A stretch of DNA of 64,000 nucleotides, taken from contig NZ_FOQD01000002.1 of NCBI RefSeq assembly GCF_900113665.1, forward strand, positions 340,588 to 404,587, in the 5' to 3' direction. Below, piece by piece: positions 63,842 through 64,000 of the stretch. Made by a program: the position numbers and the translations under genes. The DNA is from Planctomicrobium piriforme. GTDB lineage: Bacteria; Planctomycetota; Planctomycetia; Planctomycetales; Planctomycetaceae. The notes under the pieces are model-generated. The model did no database searches, was not told the origin of the DNA, and saw only the letters and a program-made list of their open reading frames with translations. How positions within the stretch are numbered: the stretch's first letter is position 1; each line of letters starts with the position of its first letter.

Positions 63842-64000
63842 TCAAATCGACGCACGTCTCAGAAGTGATCTCGCGTGTTGCATCACGTTCATTGGCGGTC
63901 GGCCGGCACGCAGCTCATCGGCCATGTACTGCATGCAGGGACCAACATGATGAAAGAACTGCTTGTAGCCAGCGCACAGGTAGTTGAGTCCGGCTTCGCC
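63842..64000 (-). CDS. Anaerobic sulfatase-maturating enzyme (radical SAM), C-terminal fragment
   Basis: The minus strand is open from the window edge (64000) for 52 codons to a TGA at 63842-63844. It reads GLNYLCAGYKQFFHHVGPCM then QYMADELRAGRPP, the C-terminus typical of anaerobic sulfatase-maturating enzymes; the Cys in NYLC is a ligand of an auxiliary iron-sulfur cluster in the SPASM domain. These enzymes turn a Cys or Ser of sulfatases into formylglycine, and planctomycetes carry many sulfatases. The radical SAM core lies beyond the window. Confidence 0.82.
   Translation of the reverse strand, partial: GEAGLNYLCAGYKQFFHHVGPCMQYMADELRAGRPPMNVMQHARSLLRRASI

Noticed and set aside
63546..63845. 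A 99-residue minus-strand frame before the right-edge gene
   Set aside because: No motif or ribosome site, overlaps the small plus-strand frame, and composition is unlike a protein.

Overview
This 64 kb window is bacterial chromosomal DNA with about 46 protein genes. The host is almost certainly a planctomycete, probably of the Planctomycetaceae/Pirellulaceae type. The marks of that phylum are a DUF1501 protein next to a DUF1549/DUF1553 protein, a DUF1559 protein with a type IV pilin-like N-terminus, an LEPR-XLL-like N-terminus on a giant secreted protein, a small lipoprotein with a 'G.V..NG.P..GA.V' start, and a MoxR/DUF58/vWA block. No rRNA, tRNA, transposase, phage gene or CRISPR array was recognised. 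All names rest on reading the translated sequence; no database search was run.

Layout. 1-5.0 kb: an alpha/beta hydrolase cut by the window edge, a SnoaL-like protein, a di-haem cytochrome c peroxidase, a tiny secreted protein, an HSL-type esterase and a secreted protein of unknown function. 5.0-20.7 kb: nine minus-strand genes with gaps of 19-112 bases, read as one 15.7 kb unit: DUF1549/1553, DUF1501, a protein with about ten EF-hand loops, MoxR AAA ATPase, an unknown secreted protein (paralogue of the one at 4.2 kb), DUF58, a BatA-like vWA protein, a long coiled-coil membrane protein and a second vWA membrane protein. 21-24.1 kb: a C13-like protein that seems to have lost its cysteine, a nitronate monooxygenase-like enzyme, a tautomerase and an SDR.

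24.4-34.9 kb: a full chemosensory operon on the plus strand: a Ser/Thr kinase ending in two receiver-like domains, CheW, a soluble PAS-PAS receptor, CheR, CheA, a CheC-like phosphatase, CheD, CheY and CheB. No flagellar or pilus motor gene is nearby, so the output is unknown.

34.9-43.9 kb: a divergent locus that looks like iron or siderophore handling. Leftward run a PepSY (PiuB-like) membrane protein and two diverged tandem paralogues, one with an HxD...H...R pattern of 2-oxoglutarate/Fe(II) oxygenases. Rightward run a DUF1559 protein, a lipoprotein, a FecB-like binding protein, a FecCD-like permease, a FecE-like ATPase and an MFS transporter. The shared promoter region holds a 7-1-7 inverted repeat resembling a Fur box. 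This is the best candidate for an undescribed system here.

44.2-50.4 kb: one 2067-residue secreted protein with an N-terminal glycoside-hydrolase-like domain, two FG-GAP/VCBS blocks, a cadherin-like domain and three long C-terminal repeats. 50.7-59 kb: mostly single genes of stress-response type (LuxR regulator, DUF72, SDR, isochorismatase-like hydrolase, BrkB/YihY protein, glycine-zipper/histone-H1-like basic protein, Nei-type DNA glycosylase) with loose spacing and a 1 kb stretch without a convincing gene. 59.1-62.6 kb: a KaiC-like double ATPase translationally coupled to a hybrid histidine kinase, without KaiA or KaiB. The right edge cuts a gene whose C-terminus matches anaerobic sulfatase-maturating enzymes.
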